DNA from: Patiriisocius sp047731265
Lineage (GTDB): Bacteria > Bacteroidota > Bacteroidia > Flavobacteriales > Flavobacteriaceae
Reading direction: 5' to 3'
DNA length: 64,000 nt
Assembly (NCBI RefSeq): GCF_047731265.1
Contig: NZ_CP159835.1
Coordinates: 3,410,001-3,474,000 of the forward strand
The position numbers and the translations under genes were made by a program. Below are positions 43,798 through 52,427 of the stretch, piece after piece. The notes beneath the pieces are model-generated. The model saw nothing but the letters and a program-made list of their open reading frames with translations. It ran no database searches and was not told where the DNA came from. The first letter of the stretch is position 1; each line of letters opens with the position of its first letter.

Positions 43798-44766
43798 TTA
43801 TATCGTAGCCTCCTCGTGAGTTTCAATAGTTGCTAAATAACGCTCTGCATCTAAAGCAGCCATACAACCAGTACCTGCGGCGGTTACTGCTTGACGGTAT
43901 TCTTTATCTTGTACATCACCACTAGCAAAAACTCCTGGAAGGTTTGTTTTTGTTGACTTCCCTTTAGTAATTAAGTAGCCTGTATCATCCATATCTAACT
44001 GGCCTTTAAAAATATCTGTATTGGGTTTGTGACCTATAGCAATAAACAAGCCTGTGATTGCGATATCCTCTTTTTCGCCTGTTGCATTATTTTTCATTCG
44101 CAAGCCTTCTACTACCATATCGCCTAAAACTTCATCGACTTCTGTGTTATAACGCAAGTCAATGTTAGGGGTAGCTGTAACGCGATGCTGCATTGCTTTA
44201 GACGCTTTCATATAATCTTTACGCACAAGCATGGTTACTTTATTACAAATATTAGATAAATACGTAGCCTCTTCAGCAGCAGTATCTCCTGCTCCTACAA
44301 TGGCCACATCTTGTCCTTTATAGAAAAAGCCATCACAAACTGCGCAAGCAGAAACTCCACCTCCACGCAATTTTTGCTCACTTGGTATTCCTAAATACTT
44401 AGCCGTCGCACCTGTAGAAATAACAACAGATTCTGCTTCAATATTTGTTTTACCATCCACTACTGCTTTGTGAATCCCTCCAACTTCTGTACTAAATTCA
44501 ATAGAAGTAATCATCCCAATACGGACTTTCGTACCAAAACGCTCCGCTTGTCTTTGTAACTCTACCATCATTGTAGGCCCGTCTACTCCATCTGGATATC
44601 CTGGGAAATTATCTACTTCGGTTGTGGTTGTTAATTGTCCTCCAGGTTCCATTCCTGTGTACATAATAGGTTTTAAATCTGCACGTGCGGCATAGATTGC
44701 TGCTGTATACCCAGCAGGACCACTTCCTATTATCAAACACTTTATTCTTTCAACAGTTTCGCTCAT
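43798..44766 (-). CDS. trxB: Thioredoxin-disulfide reductase
   Basis: 322 residues, the normal size of low-molecular-weight TrxB. LIIGSGPAGYTAAIYAARAD binds FAD, SACAVCDGFFYKGQDVAI holds the redox pair Cys141/Cys144, and VAIVGAGDTAAEEATYLSN binds NADPH. FASGDVQDKEYRQAVTAAGT is the C-terminal FAD-binding part. It reduces thioredoxin with NADPH in the cytoplasm. Monocistronic. Possibly part of the OxyR regulon, but no operator was recognised. Confidence 0.96.
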   Translation of the reverse strand: MSETVERIKCLIIGSGPAGYTAAIYAARADLKPIMYTGMEPGGQLTTTTEVDNFPGYPDGVDGPTMMVELQRQAERFGTKVRIGMITSIEFSTEVGGIHKAVVDGKTNIEAESVVISTGATAKYLGIPSEQKLRGGGVSACAVCDGFFYKGQDVAIVGAGDTAAEEATYLSNICNKVTMLVRKDYMKASKAMQHRVTATPNIDLRYNTEVDEVLGDMVVEGLRMKNNATGEKEDIAITGLFIAIGHKPNTDIFKGQLDMDDTGYLITKGKSTKTNLPGVFASGDVQDKEYRQAVTAAGTGCMAALDAERYLATIETHEEATI

Positions 44767-44969
44767 AGCTTTTGATTCAAAATTTTAAAGGTATAAAAGT
44801 ACTACTATTCAGTAAAATTTGAAGTAGAAGTTATCAAGAATATCGATGCCTTCATAAACAGATGAAATTTAAGAAATCGGCTTAAAAAATCACTAATTCG
44901 TTCTATGCTATAATATTTCTGTAATCTTATTCGTAATTTACAAGTTCTAACGAAAAATACCCCATCTAA

Positions 44970-45941
44970 ATGAACAAAGAAGAATTTACTAAAGACCTTA
45001 CTCTTCCAATAATAGCGGCTCCAATGTTTTTAATTTCTGGGCCAGAACTGGTTATTGAATCTTGTAAAAACGGGATCATAGGAACCTTCCCCGCACTTAA
45101 CCAAAGAACTACTGAAGGTTTTGAAAAGTGGATTGTAAAGATCGAGGAAGAACTAGCTGCTTGGGAAAAAGAAACAGGTAAAAAGGCAGCTCCCTATGGT
45201 GTAAATTTAGTTGTTCATTTTAGCAATCCTCGTGTGGAAGCAGATTTAAAAGTGTGCGTAAAGCACAAAGTACCGTTAATTATAACTTCGTTAGGCGCTA
45301 TTTCTATGGTGGTAGATGCTGTTCATAGCTATGGTGGTCTTATTTTTCACGATGTAATAAAAAGACGGCACGCAGAAAAAGCAATTAATGCAGGTGTAGA
45401 TGGATTAATATTAGTGTGTGCAGGAGCAGGTGGTCACGCAGGAACCTTGCATCCCGTAGCTTTTGTAAATGAAATTAAGAAAATATTTAATGGCTTTATT
45501 TTACTCTCAGGCGCGTTGAGTACTGGACAAGATGTAGCAAGTGCCATGCAAATGGGTGCAGATTTAGCCTATATGGGAACACGTTTTATCAATACTGCGG
45601 AAAGTCGTGCTCCGGAAGAATACCAAGAAATGATTAGCGATAGCGAAACTAACGATGTTACCTATACGGCAGCCATAAGTGGTGTTGCTGCTAATTTCTT
45701 GCAGAAAAGTTTAGACAATGCAGGCGTAACCGATGAACAGCTACAGAGCACTAAGAAAGTAGATTTTGGGAAAGAACTAGATACAGAAGCTAAAGCTTGG
45801 AAAACCATTTGGAGTGCTGGGCAAGGAGTTACTTCTATTGACGATTCATTGCCATTGAAGGATTTAATCACACGAATGAAATCTGAATTTAAAGAGGCTA
45901 TTGAAAGACAAACAGCACTTTTAAAAAGATTTGAATCGTAG
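44970..45941 (+). CDS. Nitronate monooxygenase (2-nitropropane dioxygenase family)
   Basis: 323 residues of an FMN-dependent TIM barrel. LPIIAAPMFLISGPELVIES at the start, LVCAGAGGHAGTLHPVAFV in the middle and ADLAYMGTRFINTAESRAPE near the end are family hallmarks; the GGHAG loop binds FMN phosphate and the His is the expected catalytic base. It oxidises alkyl nitronates or related toxic nitro compounds; the physiological substrate is not known. It converges on holA with only 3 bp between the stops. Confidence 0.92.
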   Translation: MNKEEFTKDLTLPIIAAPMFLISGPELVIESCKNGIIGTFPALNQRTTEGFEKWIVKIEEELAAWEKETGKKAAPYGVNLVVHFSNPRVEADLKVCVKHKVPLIITSLGAISMVVDAVHSYGGLIFHDVIKRRHAEKAINAGVDGLILVCAGAGGHAGTLHPVAFVNEIKKIFNGFILLSGALSTGQDVASAMQMGADLAYMGTRFINTAESRAPEEYQEMISDSETNDVTYTAAISGVAANFLQKSLDNAGVTDEQLQSTKKVDFGKELDTEAKAWKTIWSAGQGVTSIDDSLPLKDLITRMKSEFKEAIERQTALLKRFES

Positions 45942-45944
45942 GCA

Positions 45945-46946
45945 TTAAAAAATCCTGACTAATAATTCTTTAAGCAGATCACTTTGGGTCATGTTTGCAG
46001 CACCCACCCCTTTGCTTTTCATATCTATTTCGCGAATGGATGAGATAATAGCGCTTACTTTTTTCATAGGATAATTTCGGGCTGCTACTTCGTAATCTTT
46101 AATAAAGAATGGATTTACGCCTAGTGATTTTGAAGCATTCCCTTTGTTAGAAAGTGCGTGGTATTTTAATAATTTCACAAAGAAACCATACAATAAAGCC
46201 ACGGTCATCACAATGGGATTATTCTTCGGGTTCTGACCAAAATACTGAATAATCGCAAAGGCCTTCTTTATATCCTTGGACCCAATAGCATTCTGTAACT
46301 CAAAATTATTGAAATCCTTACTAATCCCTATATTTTCCTCTACTACTTCCGGACTTACTTGGGCTCCTTGAGGAAGTATTAGTCGTAGTTTCTTTAATTC
46401 GTTATTAATTTTACCAAGATCGGTGCCAAGGAATTCAGTTAACATTTGAGCAGCTTTTGGAGTAATGGTATAGCCCTTACTAGCCAATGTTTGCTTTATC
46501 CAATTGGGAATTTGGTTTTCATAGAGTTTTTTCCCCTCAAATAAAACACCGTGCTTCTTAATCAGTTTTGCTAGCCTCTTCCTTGCATCTAACTTTTTAT
46601 ATTTATAACAAAGGACTAGAATTGTTGTGGGTTGTGGATTTTCTACATACCCAGCCAAATTTTCAATCGTCCTAGTAAGATCTTGTGCTTCTTTTACAAT
46701 CACCACCTGCCTATCGGCCATCATTGGATACCGTTTTGCTTGACTTATAATATCATCTATGCTTACATCTCGACCGTACAAAACCATTTGATTAAAGCCT
46801 TTTTCTTCTTCAGACAGAATACTATTTTCAATATAATCTGAAATAGCATCAATATAGTATGCCTCCTCTCCCATCAAAAAATAAACAGGGTGAAACTGCT
46901 TGTTTTTAATAGCCGTTACTATTTCTTTTGCTTGTTGAAGTGACAT
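45945..46946 (-). CDS. holA: DNA polymerase III subunit delta
   Basis: 333 residues. The N-terminal AAA-like part contains HPVYFLMGEEAYYIDAISDY and PMMADRQVVIVKEAQDL, followed by the lid and collar domains (LTEFLGTDLGKINNELKKL; AFAIIQYFGQNPKNNPIVM). HolA opens the sliding clamp as part of the clamp loader. It is transcribed divergently from the HSDR_N-type gene, with 59 bp between the starts. The pair is common in Bacteroidota. Confidence 0.94.
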   Translation of the reverse strand: MSLQQAKEIVTAIKNKQFHPVYFLMGEEAYYIDAISDYIENSILSEEEKGFNQMVLYGRDVSIDDIISQAKRYPMMADRQVVIVKEAQDLTRTIENLAGYVENPQPTTILVLCYKYKKLDARKRLAKLIKKHGVLFEGKKLYENQIPNWIKQTLASKGYTITPKAAQMLTEFLGTDLGKINNELKKLRLILPQGAQVSPEVVEENIGISKDFNNFELQNAIGSKDIKKAFAIIQYFGQNPKNNPIVMTVALLYGFFVKLLKYHALSNKGNASKSLGVNPFFIKDYEVAARNYPMKKVSAIISSIREIDMKSKGVGAANMTQSDLLKELLVRIF

Positions 46947-46972
46947 TATTAAAGAGATTTATCGAAGTTATC

Positions 46973-47000
46973 TTGACTTGATATTAAAAATGTAGCTTTG
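46973..47000 (+). promoter_or_regulatory. Promoter of the HSDR_N-type gene
   Basis: TTG (46973-46975), 17-bp spacer and TAGCTTTG (46993-47000), an exact match to TAnnTTTG. The ATG at 47006 is only 5 bp after the -7 element, so the transcript is probably leaderless or nearly so. Confidence 0.6.
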
Positions 47001-47005
47001 CTAAT

Positions 47006-47446
47006 ATGCAGCCACTCAATTTTTCAACATACCAATTTAGATTCAAAAGTAGGGAAAACAAACCGACGATATTTGATGTGGTGCGAAAAAAATTTATTGT
47101 TTTAACCCCAGAAGAATGGGTGCGGCAAAATACCATTCATTATTTGATAAATGAACTCCAAGTACCGTTGTCGCTTATTAATGTTGAAAAACAAATCAAA
47201 CTTCACAAAACCATCAAACGCTACGATATCATCGTCTATAATAGTGATGGTAGCATCCTATTGATCGTAGAATGTAAAGCGCCTAAAATAAAAATCGCAC
47301 AAGATACTTTTGATCAAATTGCACGGTATAACTTTGTACTGAATGCTACCTATTTAATGGTTACCAATGGATTAGAGCATTATTTTTGTCAAATGGATTT
47401 TAAAAAAGAACAGTATACGTTTTTAGAAAAATTACCTTTCGGGTAG
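47006..47446 (+). CDS. Stand-alone HSDR_N-type nuclease-fold protein
   Basis: 146 residues that match only the N-terminal nuclease domain of type I restriction HsdR subunits (HSDR_N_2). The PD-(D/E)xK pattern is present: Asp74 in KRYDIIVYN, Glu89 and Lys91 in LLIVECKAP, and a Q-x3-Y motif (Gln104, Tyr108) in FDQIARYNF. There is no helicase, HsdM or HsdS nearby, so it is not a restriction system. A DNA-repair or replication-linked nuclease role is suggested by the head-to-head holA gene, but this is inference. Confidence 0.85.
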   Translation: MQPLNFSTYQFRFKSRENKPTIFDVVRKKFIVLTPEEWVRQNTIHYLINELQVPLSLINVEKQIKLHKTIKRYDIIVYNSDGSILLIVECKAPKIKIAQDTFDQIARYNFVLNATYLMVTNGLEHYFCQMDFKKEQYTFLEKLPFG

Positions 47447-47504
47447 TTATTTTTTTGAATACAGAAAGCTATTTAAATCCTAAAAAATCTACTATTTTGC
47501 ACTT

Positions 47505-48503
47505 GTGAAAATCGCCATTGTTATATTAAATTGGAACGGAAGACTATTATTGGAACGCTTCCTGCCTTCAGTAGTAAAATATTCTGAAGAAGCTACCATA
47601 TATGTTGCAGACAATGCCTCGACAGATGAAAGTGTTCTATTTCTTAAAAATAGATTCCCTTTAGTAAAAGTACTACAGAATACTGAAAATGGCGGGTACG
47701 CCAAAGGATACAATGACGCCTTAAAACAAGTGGCTCAAGAACTTATCCTCCTTTTAAATAGCGATGTTGAAGTTACACAGGGTTGGCTAAAACCAATTCA
47801 AAACGAATTTGAAAACGATTCGAAGCTTGTAGCAGCCCAACCTAAGGTTCTAGATTACAAAAACAAAACTCATTTTGAATATGCCGGAGCTGCAGGTGGA
47901 TTTATAGATGCCTTGGGGTATCCTTATTGTAGAGGAAGAATTTTCAATACCTTAGAAGAAGATACTGGGCAATACGATGACATCTCAACCATCTTTTGGG
48001 CAAGTGGCGCTTGCCTTGCTATAAAGAATGAAGCTTTTAAGAATATAGGGGGCTTTGATGAAGATTTGTTTGCTCATCAAGAAGAAATAGATCTATGTTG
48101 GAGACTTCAATTAGAAGGAGGTCTTATAAAATATATCTATAATTCTAAAGTCTACCACTTGGGTGGCGGCACACTAAGTACTAAAAACCCAAAAAAGACT
48201 TTTTATAATTTCAGAAATTCATTGCTAGTTCTTGTTAAAAATGATGCAAGTAATAGATTAATAGTTAAAATTATTTCTCGTTTAGTACTAGATGGTGTTG
48301 CTGCTTTTAAATTTTTACTTTCAGGAAAACCACAACATATGTTTGCTGTTTTAAAAGCACATATTTCATTTTATGTACTTTTATTTAAATTTATTAATAA
48401 AAGACCTAACACTGGGGTTTCAATATCCTATTATTCTGTTCGAAGTATTGTTTTTCAATATTATTTAAAAGGATACCGTACATTTAAAGAATTATATAAC
48501 TGA
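47505..48503 (+). CDS. Glycosyltransferase family 2
   Basis: 332 residues from GTG 47505. GT-A fold: MKIAIVILNWNGRLLLERFL, VADNASTDESVLFLKNRFPL and LLLNSDVEVTQGWL (the metal-binding Asp region), then WASGACLAIKNEAFKNIGGF and HQEEIDLCWRLQLEGG, typical of rhamnosyltransferase-like GT2 enzymes. A hydrophobic C-terminus suggests membrane association. Acceptor unknown; it may act on cell-surface glycans made from dTDP-rhamnose. It lies 58 bp after the HSDR_N gene on the same strand. Confidence 0.9.
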   Translation: MKIAIVILNWNGRLLLERFLPSVVKYSEEATIYVADNASTDESVLFLKNRFPLVKVLQNTENGGYAKGYNDALKQVAQELILLLNSDVEVTQGWLKPIQNEFENDSKLVAAQPKVLDYKNKTHFEYAGAAGGFIDALGYPYCRGRIFNTLEEDTGQYDDISTIFWASGACLAIKNEAFKNIGGFDEDLFAHQEEIDLCWRLQLEGGLIKYIYNSKVYHLGGGTLSTKNPKKTFYNFRNSLLVLVKNDASNRLIVKIISRLVLDGVAAFKFLLSGKPQHMFAVLKAHISFYVLLFKFINKRPNTGVSISYYSVRSIVFQYYLKGYRTFKELYN

Positions 48504-48566
48504 TAAACAGGTGCTTAAACATAGAATAGATTTTATATTATACTATTAAAAAAATGTTAATATCCA

Positions 48567-48596
48567 TTGCTAAGCGCAATGCAATTCCTAATTTTG
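48567..48596 (+). promoter_or_regulatory. Consensus promoter of the OmpA-family gene, with an inverted repeat in the spacer
   Basis: TTG (48567-48569), 19-bp spacer and TAATTTTG (48589-48596) match TTG-N19-TAnnTTTG exactly. Across the -33 element and spacer lies CATTGC-taagc-GCAATG (48565-48581), a 6-bp inverted repeat that could bind a regulator. The ATG follows 26 bp after the -7 element. Confidence 0.7.
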
Positions 48597-48622
48597 GTTG
48601 ATTATAAAAATAATTTATAACT

Positions 48623-49459
48623 ATGAAAAAAATAATGATAATCGCATTAAGCGGTTTGTTTTTATTTCCTTCTTGTGTTGGAAAGAAAAAATACAAAGAA
48701 TTACAATCACAATACACAAAGACACAAGATCTTTTGAATACTGCCACTATAAAGCTAAACTCTTGTGAAGAACGAAGAAAATCTTTAGAAGATCGCCTTG
48801 GGGACATGAAGCAAACAAATCAGGATTTGATTCAAAGTTCAAAAGATTTAACAATGCTAACGTCAAAAGGAGCATCAAACTTAGAGAAGTCTTTAGAAAG
48901 CCTTCAGGAAAAAGATCTTAAAATTTCACGTTTGCAAGATGCGCTTACAAAAAAGGATAGTGTAACCTTGGCATTAGTAACAAGTCTTAAAAAAGAAATT
49001 GGTCTTGATGATGAAGATATTGAAATCAACGTAGAGAAGAGTGTTGTTTTCATCTCATTGAGTGATAAAGTTCTTTTTAAAAGTGGAAGCTATACAATAA
49101 CAACCAGAGCGAGAGAAATTCTAGGAAAAGTTGCTACCGTTATCAACGGAAAACCTGATTTTGAAGCTATGGTCGAAGGCCATACAGATAATGTGCCCTT
49201 TAATGGAGGTGGTGTGTTGATAGATAACTGGGATTTGAGTGTTAAGCGATCTACTGCTATCGTTCGGGCTTTACAAGAATTAGGGGTAAAACCAAATCAG
49301 CTAATTGCTGCGGGTCGAAGTGAATACATTCCTTTAGTACCTAATACAACTCCAGAAAATCGTTCTAAAAACCGAAGAACAAAAATATTAATTCTTCCTA
49401 AGATTGATCAATTTTATGAGATGATTGAAGAAGAAATGAAAACTCTTTCTGAAGAATAA
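48623..49459 (+). CDS. OmpA-family lipoprotein with coiled coil
   Basis: 278 residues. Lipobox LFPSC (Cys18) anchors it in a membrane, a coiled coil spans about residues 25-115 (LQSQYTKTQDLLNTATIKL; LEKSLESLQEKDLKI), and the C-terminal OmpA domain binds peptidoglycan: VEGHTDNVPFNGGG, LSVKRSTAIVRALQELGVKP and NRSKNRRTKILIL. It links outer membrane and cell wall, Pal/MotB-like. Monocistronic, with a consensus promoter and a terminator. Confidence 0.93.
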   Translation: MKKIMIIALSGLFLFPSCVGKKKYKELQSQYTKTQDLLNTATIKLNSCEERRKSLEDRLGDMKQTNQDLIQSSKDLTMLTSKGASNLEKSLESLQEKDLKISRLQDALTKKDSVTLALVTSLKKEIGLDDEDIEINVEKSVVFISLSDKVLFKSGSYTITTRAREILGKVATVINGKPDFEAMVEGHTDNVPFNGGGVLIDNWDLSVKRSTAIVRALQELGVKPNQLIAAGRSEYIPLVPNTTPENRSKNRRTKILILPKIDQFYEMIEEEMKTLSEE

Positions 49460-49476
49460 TAAAAATAATTGACAGT

Positions 49477-49512
49477 AAAAACCTCGAGTGTATCTATGCT
49501 CGGGGTTTTTTT
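49477..49512 (+). terminator. Terminator after the OmpA-family gene
   Basis: AAAACCTCGAG pairs with CTCGGGGTTTT (one G-T pair) and is followed by TTT. It starts 18 bp after the stop. Confidence 0.8.
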
Positions 49513-49632
49513 ATGCTCCTAATTCAAGAAAAAAAATATTTCTATGATTTTTAATTGGGTTTGAATCGAATATGCTAACAAAGACAATAATTTTCTGATG
49601 CCTGAAACTTTTTTGATATTAGAATTATAGAT

Positions 49633-49811
49633 TTAAACTAAATCTTCCTCGAACATTTCTACCCCTGTTTGGAATCTCTAAATTTCTTCAAACTCATATT
49701 TAGTAGATTTACTCAGATTAATAAAAATGCGCATTTGAGGTAAAATATGAATAGATAGCATAAAATCTAAAGTCGTAAAACTTTCTAAGTAATTATTTCT
49801 GTTTAAAAGGT
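49633..49811 (-). pseudogene. Remnant of an outer-membrane (TonB-dependent receptor-like) barrel
   Basis: On the minus strand a frame of about 59 codons reads NRNNYLESFTTLDFML, then SIHILPQMRIFINLSKST and KYEFEEI, a TAG stop, then RFQTGVEMFEEDLV and TAA. The pattern of a TLDF strand, SYxILPQMRIFxNxxNLTxxxYE-like hairpin is typical of the last strands of TonB-dependent receptors. A TGA stop cuts the frame at its start as well. It is too short and interrupted to be a working gene. Confidence 0.5.
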
Positions 49812-49832
49812 TTCATTATTAAAAACAGAATC

Positions 49833-50160
49833 TTAACGATCACTCAAATATTTAAAACTAAAACCAACGTATGATTTTGTCCCAACACTATTGAAAATCG
49901 TTGCGTTTGTTTTTGATTCTGGGATACGTTGCTCAAAATGTTCATTTGGTTTTGTATTGGTATAATTAACTTTAAACCTAAAACGAGTTGCAAACTTGGT
50001 ATCTGCCGTTACCGCTGCGATACTTGCTTCAAATTCATTTCCAATATTTTGATGCTAAAAAGTGAAAGCACCTGGATTTACAGTATCAAAATCTAAAGTA
50101 AGATCTAAATGAAACACTAGACCAAATTGAAATATCTTTATATACTTTTGTACTTTCCAA
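49833..50160 (-). pseudogene. Remnant of an outer-membrane beta-barrel protein with an internal stop
   Basis: About 109 codons on the minus strand. The frame reads FQFGLVFHLDLTLDFDTVNP, GAFTF, an in-frame TAG, then HQNIGNEFEASIAAVTADTK, FATRFRFKVNYTNTKP, NEHFEQRIPE and SVGTKSYVGFSFKYLSDR before TAA at 49833. Alternating hydrophobic residues and an aromatic-rich end indicate barrel strands. The 5' part is lost at the start of the ABC-transporter gene, whose promoter lies inside the remnant. Family not identified. Confidence 0.6.
50143..50150 (+). promoter_or_regulatory. Candidate -7 element of the ABC importer operon
   Basis: TACTTTTG, an exact TAnnTTTG match, 14 bp before the ATG at 50165. 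The nearest TTG (50127-50129) is only 13 bp upstream, closer than usual. The element lies within the barrel remnant on the other strand. Confidence 0.45.
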
Positions 50161-50164
50161 AAAA

Positions 50165-51328
50165 ATGAGCAAAAAAATCCTTAATTTCAAACCAATACTG
50201 CTACTCATAATATGTTTGGTGGTGTTTTCTTGTAAAAAGAATACTAATAATAATCAACTTCAAGAGCCTGAAAAACGACAAGTCGTGGCTGTTCCATTAA
50301 AATACGCGACAGGTTTTGAAATAGAAAAATATACAGATCACACGCTTATAAAAATAATAAACCCTTGGCCCGGTAGTGATAAAATATACACATATGTGTT
50401 AACAGAAAACCATCTAGTTACGAATAGGTTTACTGCTTTTGATGCTGTTATTAATACTCCCCTATCATCTGTGGTGGTAACTTCAACCACCCATATTCCT
50501 TCTTTAGAAATGTTAGAAGTTGAAAATTCGCTCGTTGGTTTTCCTAACCTAGCCTATATCTCTTCTAAAAAAACACGACAACGCATTGCTCAAAATAAAA
50601 TAAAAGAACTGGGGAGAAATGAAGCTATTAATACTGAGGTTTTAATTGAGCTCTCTCCAGATGCTGTTGTAAGTTTTGCTATTGATGATGACAACAAATC
50701 CTTAGAGATCATTAAGAAAACTGGAATCCCTGTACTGATTAATGCAGATTGGACTGAAACACATCCTCTGGGAAAAGCAGAATGGATCAAATTTTTTGGA
50801 GCGCTCTATGGAAAAGAAAAAGAAGCAGATAGCATTTTTAATTCCATCGAAAGAAACTATCTAGGTGCAAAGGAAAGTGCAAAAAAAACAACAATAAAAC
50901 CCACGGTTCTTAGTGGTGCGATGTACAAAGATGTCTGGTATCTGCCGCAAGGAAATAGCTGGGCAGCGCAGTTTATTGATGATGCAAATGGCGATTATTT
51001 ATGGTCGAATTCTAAAGGTACGGGAAGTCTTTCTTTAAATATAGAAAGTGTCCTTGATCAAGGACAAGATGCTGAGTATTGGATTGGTCCTGGTCAATTT
51101 ACCTCGAAGAAACAAATGCTTGAAAATGCTTCAGTTTACGGACAATTTGATGCTTTTAAAAACGATAAAGTTTTCAGTTTTACCAATAAAAAAGGAGCAA
51201 CTGGAGGAGTATTGTACTATGAATTAGCACCCAATCGCCCAGACATAGTATTAAAAGATATCATTAAAATACTACATCCTGAGTTACTTCCAGAACACGA
51301 ACTCTTCTTTTTTACTCCAGTTGAATGA
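50165..51328 (+). CDS. ABC transporter substrate-binding lipoprotein (BtuF/siderophore type)
   Basis: 387 residues with lipobox VFSC (Cys23). The type III periplasmic-binding fold is shown by SSVVVTSTTHIPSLEMLEVE, ELSPDAVVSFAIDDDNKS, KTGIPVLINADWTETHPLGK with AEWIKFFGALYGKEKEADSI, and a C-terminal VLKDIIKILHPELLPEH. Such proteins bind vitamin B12, haem or ferric siderophores; the sequence does not tell which. It overlaps the permease gene by 4 bp. A partner TonB-dependent receptor would be expected but only remnants lie upstream. Confidence 0.9.
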   Translation: MSKKILNFKPILLLIICLVVFSCKKNTNNNQLQEPEKRQVVAVPLKYATGFEIEKYTDHTLIKIINPWPGSDKIYTYVLTENHLVTNRFTAFDAVINTPLSSVVVTSTTHIPSLEMLEVENSLVGFPNLAYISSKKTRQRIAQNKIKELGRNEAINTEVLIELSPDAVVSFAIDDDNKSLEIIKKTGIPVLINADWTETHPLGKAEWIKFFGALYGKEKEADSIFNSIERNYLGAKESAKKTTIKPTVLSGAMYKDVWYLPQGNSWAAQFIDDANGDYLWSNSKGTGSLSLNIESVLDQGQDAEYWIGPGQFTSKKQMLENASVYGQFDAFKNDKVFSFTNKKGATGGVLYYELAPNRPDIVLKDIIKILHPELLPEHELFFFTPVE

Positions 51329-52356
51329 TTGTTCATCAAAAACATACCGCTACTATTATAGGATTAGTAACCGCACTGTTAGTTGCTTTATTGATTAATA
51401 TAAGTTTAGGTTCGGTTTCAATTCCTTTAAAAGAAGTTTTAGCCAGTTTATTTGGAGGCAGTATATCCAAAGATTCTTGGGAATTTATCGTTTTAGAATA
51501 TAGAATCCCAAAAGCTATTACGGCGATTATAGCGGGTGCAGGACTTTCGATTGCCGGTTTACTAATGCAAACATTATTCAGAAATCCACTCGCGGGACCC
51601 TTTGTATTGGGACTTAGCAGCGGTTCTAGTTTGGGAGTTGCTTTAATAATTTTAGGAGCTGGTCTTTTTGGTGGGGTTTTAGGATCGGTTTTTTCAAATC
51701 CTTGGGCATTAGTACTGGCAAGTGCTTTGGGTAGTTTTCTAGTTTTATTAGCGGTACTCGCGGTCACTTTTCGTATTAAAGACACGATGGCAATATTAAT
51801 CATTGGTTTAATGTTTGGCAGTGTGACTACAGCAATAGTTTCGGTACTTTCCTATTTTAGTAGTGCCGAGCAATTACAGCAGTTTGTTTTTTGGTCTTTT
51901 GGCAGTTTGGGCAATCAATCTTGGAGCGGGATTTTTGTTTTAATTGTTTGTTTCGCAATAGGGTTGCTTTTAAGTTTTGCCAGTAGTAAATCTTTAAACG
52001 GCTTATTATTGGGAGAAAATTATGCCCAAAGTATGGGTCTAAATATAAAGCGTGCTACTATTATTATCATATTAGCCACAAGTATTTTAGCCGGCGGAAT
52101 TACAGCTTTTGTGGGTCCCATTGCATTTGTTGGTTTGGCTGTTCCGCATTTAACACGTCAAATTACAAAGACCGCCAATCACGCAATTTTGATCCCAATG
52201 GTAGCGCTTTATGGTGCTATTTTAATGTTGTTATGCGATACCATTGCACAATTACCATTTTCCGAATATTATTTACCCATTAACGCGATCACAGCAATTA
52301 TTGGTGCGCCAGTTGTTATATGGTTATTGGTAAAGAAGCGGAAGTTGTTTTTTTAA
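51325..52356 (+). CDS. FecCD/BtuC-type ABC transporter permease
   Basis: 343 residues with about ten helices. RIPKAITAIIAGAGLSIAGL followed by LMQTLFRNPLAGPFVLGLSS is the family signature, and FVGPIAFVGLAVPHLTRQI forms the cytoplasmic coupling region. It is the membrane channel of an importer for B12 or ferric siderophore/haem. Gene start overlaps the binding-protein gene by 4 bp (ATGA). Confidence 0.94.
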   Translation: MIVHQKHTATIIGLVTALLVALLINISLGSVSIPLKEVLASLFGGSISKDSWEFIVLEYRIPKAITAIIAGAGLSIAGLLMQTLFRNPLAGPFVLGLSSGSSLGVALIILGAGLFGGVLGSVFSNPWALVLASALGSFLVLLAVLAVTFRIKDTMAILIIGLMFGSVTTAIVSVLSYFSSAEQLQQFVFWSFGSLGNQSWSGIFVLIVCFAIGLLLSFASSKSLNGLLLGENYAQSMGLNIKRATIIIILATSILAGGITAFVGPIAFVGLAVPHLTRQITKTANHAILIPMVALYGAILMLLCDTIAQLPFSEYYLPINAITAIIGAPVVIWLLVKKRKLFF

Positions 52357-52427
52357 TAGAGAAAACAGATCGCTTTGCTGGAAGAAGAAAGACTTCACTT
52401 CTGGACTCTATAAAAGTTTAAAAATGT

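Larger units (their letters stand above)
49460..50164. other. Gene-free, decaying region between the OmpA-family gene and the ABC importer
   Basis: About 700 bp with no intact gene. It holds the terminator at 49477-49512, the two minus-strand barrel remnants listed separately, and the -7 element of the ABC operon at its right end. 49513-49632 shows nothing I can interpret. No insertion sequence or riboswitch fold, including a cobalamin box, was recognised. Confidence 0.6.

Noticed and set aside
49460..50164. Cobalamin riboswitch before the BtuF-like gene
   Set aside because: No B12-box-like sequence or the expected helices were seen; the stretch is instead explained by barrel-gene remnants.
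51336..51803. 155-residue open frame on the minus strand inside the permease gene
   Set aside because: Its Pro- and Lys-rich composition is the usual reverse reading of membrane-helix codons, and the plus-strand permease is unmistakable.
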